A stretch of 64,000 nucleotides of DNA from assembly GCF_020734105.1 (NCBI RefSeq), contig NZ_JAJAFR010000004.1:124001-188000 (forward strand), written 5' to 3'. The DNA comes from Alkalihalobacillus deserti (lineage in GTDB: Bacteria; Bacillota; Bacilli; Bacillales; Bacillaceae_D). The notes beneath the pieces are model-generated. The model had not been told where the DNA came from. It did not search any database and saw only the letters and a program-made list of their open reading frames with translations. The position numbers and the translations under genes were made by a program. This document shows positions 63,966 to 64,000 of the stretch, piece by piece; position 1 is the first letter of the stretch, and every line of letters begins with the position of its first letter.

Positions 63966-64000
63966 ATGAATATTTTTGTTATGATGAAACGTACGTTTGA
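63966..64000 (+). CDS. etfB: Electron transfer flavoprotein beta subunit (start only)
   Basis: The window ends after 11 full codons, MNIFVMMKRTF. This matches the start of Bacillus EtfB, and the fadR-fadB-etfB order is the known one, where Etf takes electrons from acyl-CoA dehydrogenase. GGAGGG precedes the ATG. Confidence 0.8.
   Translation, partial: MNIFVMMKRTF

Overview
This window reads as chromosomal core DNA of a low-GC, endospore-forming Bacillus relative. The gene order follows the B. subtilis ytkL-to-etfB region closely. Spore genes (sspI, ytrH, ytrI, ytaF, ytxC), two T-box leaders, an L20 leader and Bacillus-type binding sites (FadR, CcpN) all fit. A futalosine-pathway menaquinone gene (mqnC) sits where B. 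subtilis has none, which points towards alkaliphilic relatives such as the B. halodurans group; that placement is inference. I see no phage, transposase, CRISPR array, rRNA or tRNA.

Layout. 1-7.3 kb: tail of an unknown gene, a reverse-strand M24 peptidase with a probable 5' frameshift, then ytkL, a small membrane protein, ytoI, ytpI, nrnA, a ytzJ-like gene and the ytrH-ytrI sporulation pair. 7.3-23 kb: DNA polymerase DnaE followed by a central-carbon and lipid block: malic enzyme (ytsJ), a wrecked GntR-type regulator, accD-accA, pfkA-pyk, fxsA, ytwI, citZ-icd-mdh. 23-33 kb: phoP-phoR, hflK-hflC, polA-mutM-ytaF-coaE. 33-41 kb: gapB, speD, nrdR, the primosome pair dnaB-dnaI, mqnC and ytxC. 41-48 kb: T-box-thrS, L20 leader-infC-rpmI-rplT, ysdA, a VTT-domain membrane protein, ysdB, an all-alpha dUTPase and ysdC. 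48-59.5 kb: sspI, ysgA, T-box-pheS-pheT, zapA, cvpA-like, polX, mutS2, yshE and a 28-residue membrane peptide. 59.6-64 kb: the fatty-acid degradation cluster lcfA, a decayed lcfA copy, fadR, fadB and the start of etfB.

How the genes work together. AccDA makes malonyl-CoA for lipid synthesis, while LcfA-FadB-Etf degrade fatty acids under the TetR-type repressor FadR, which has a perfect operator in front of its own gene. PfkA/Pyk run glycolysis and GapB the gluconeogenic direction; an exact match to the CcpN operator consensus overlaps the gapB -10. CitZ, Icd and Mdh supply TCA steps. DnaE, PolA, PolX, MutM, MutS2, NrnA, DnaB, DnaI and NrdR cover replication, repair and nucleotide supply.

No new multi-gene system is visible. 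The less explained content is between genes: a structured repeat of about 145 bp in three copies with co-varying stems; a family of hairpins with a constant AAAAAGGT/ACCTTTTT core and changing outer arms; a second repeat pair flanking polX; 20-21 bp tandem arrays; a structured leader before speD; and a five-codon ORF laid over the lcfA ribosome binding site.
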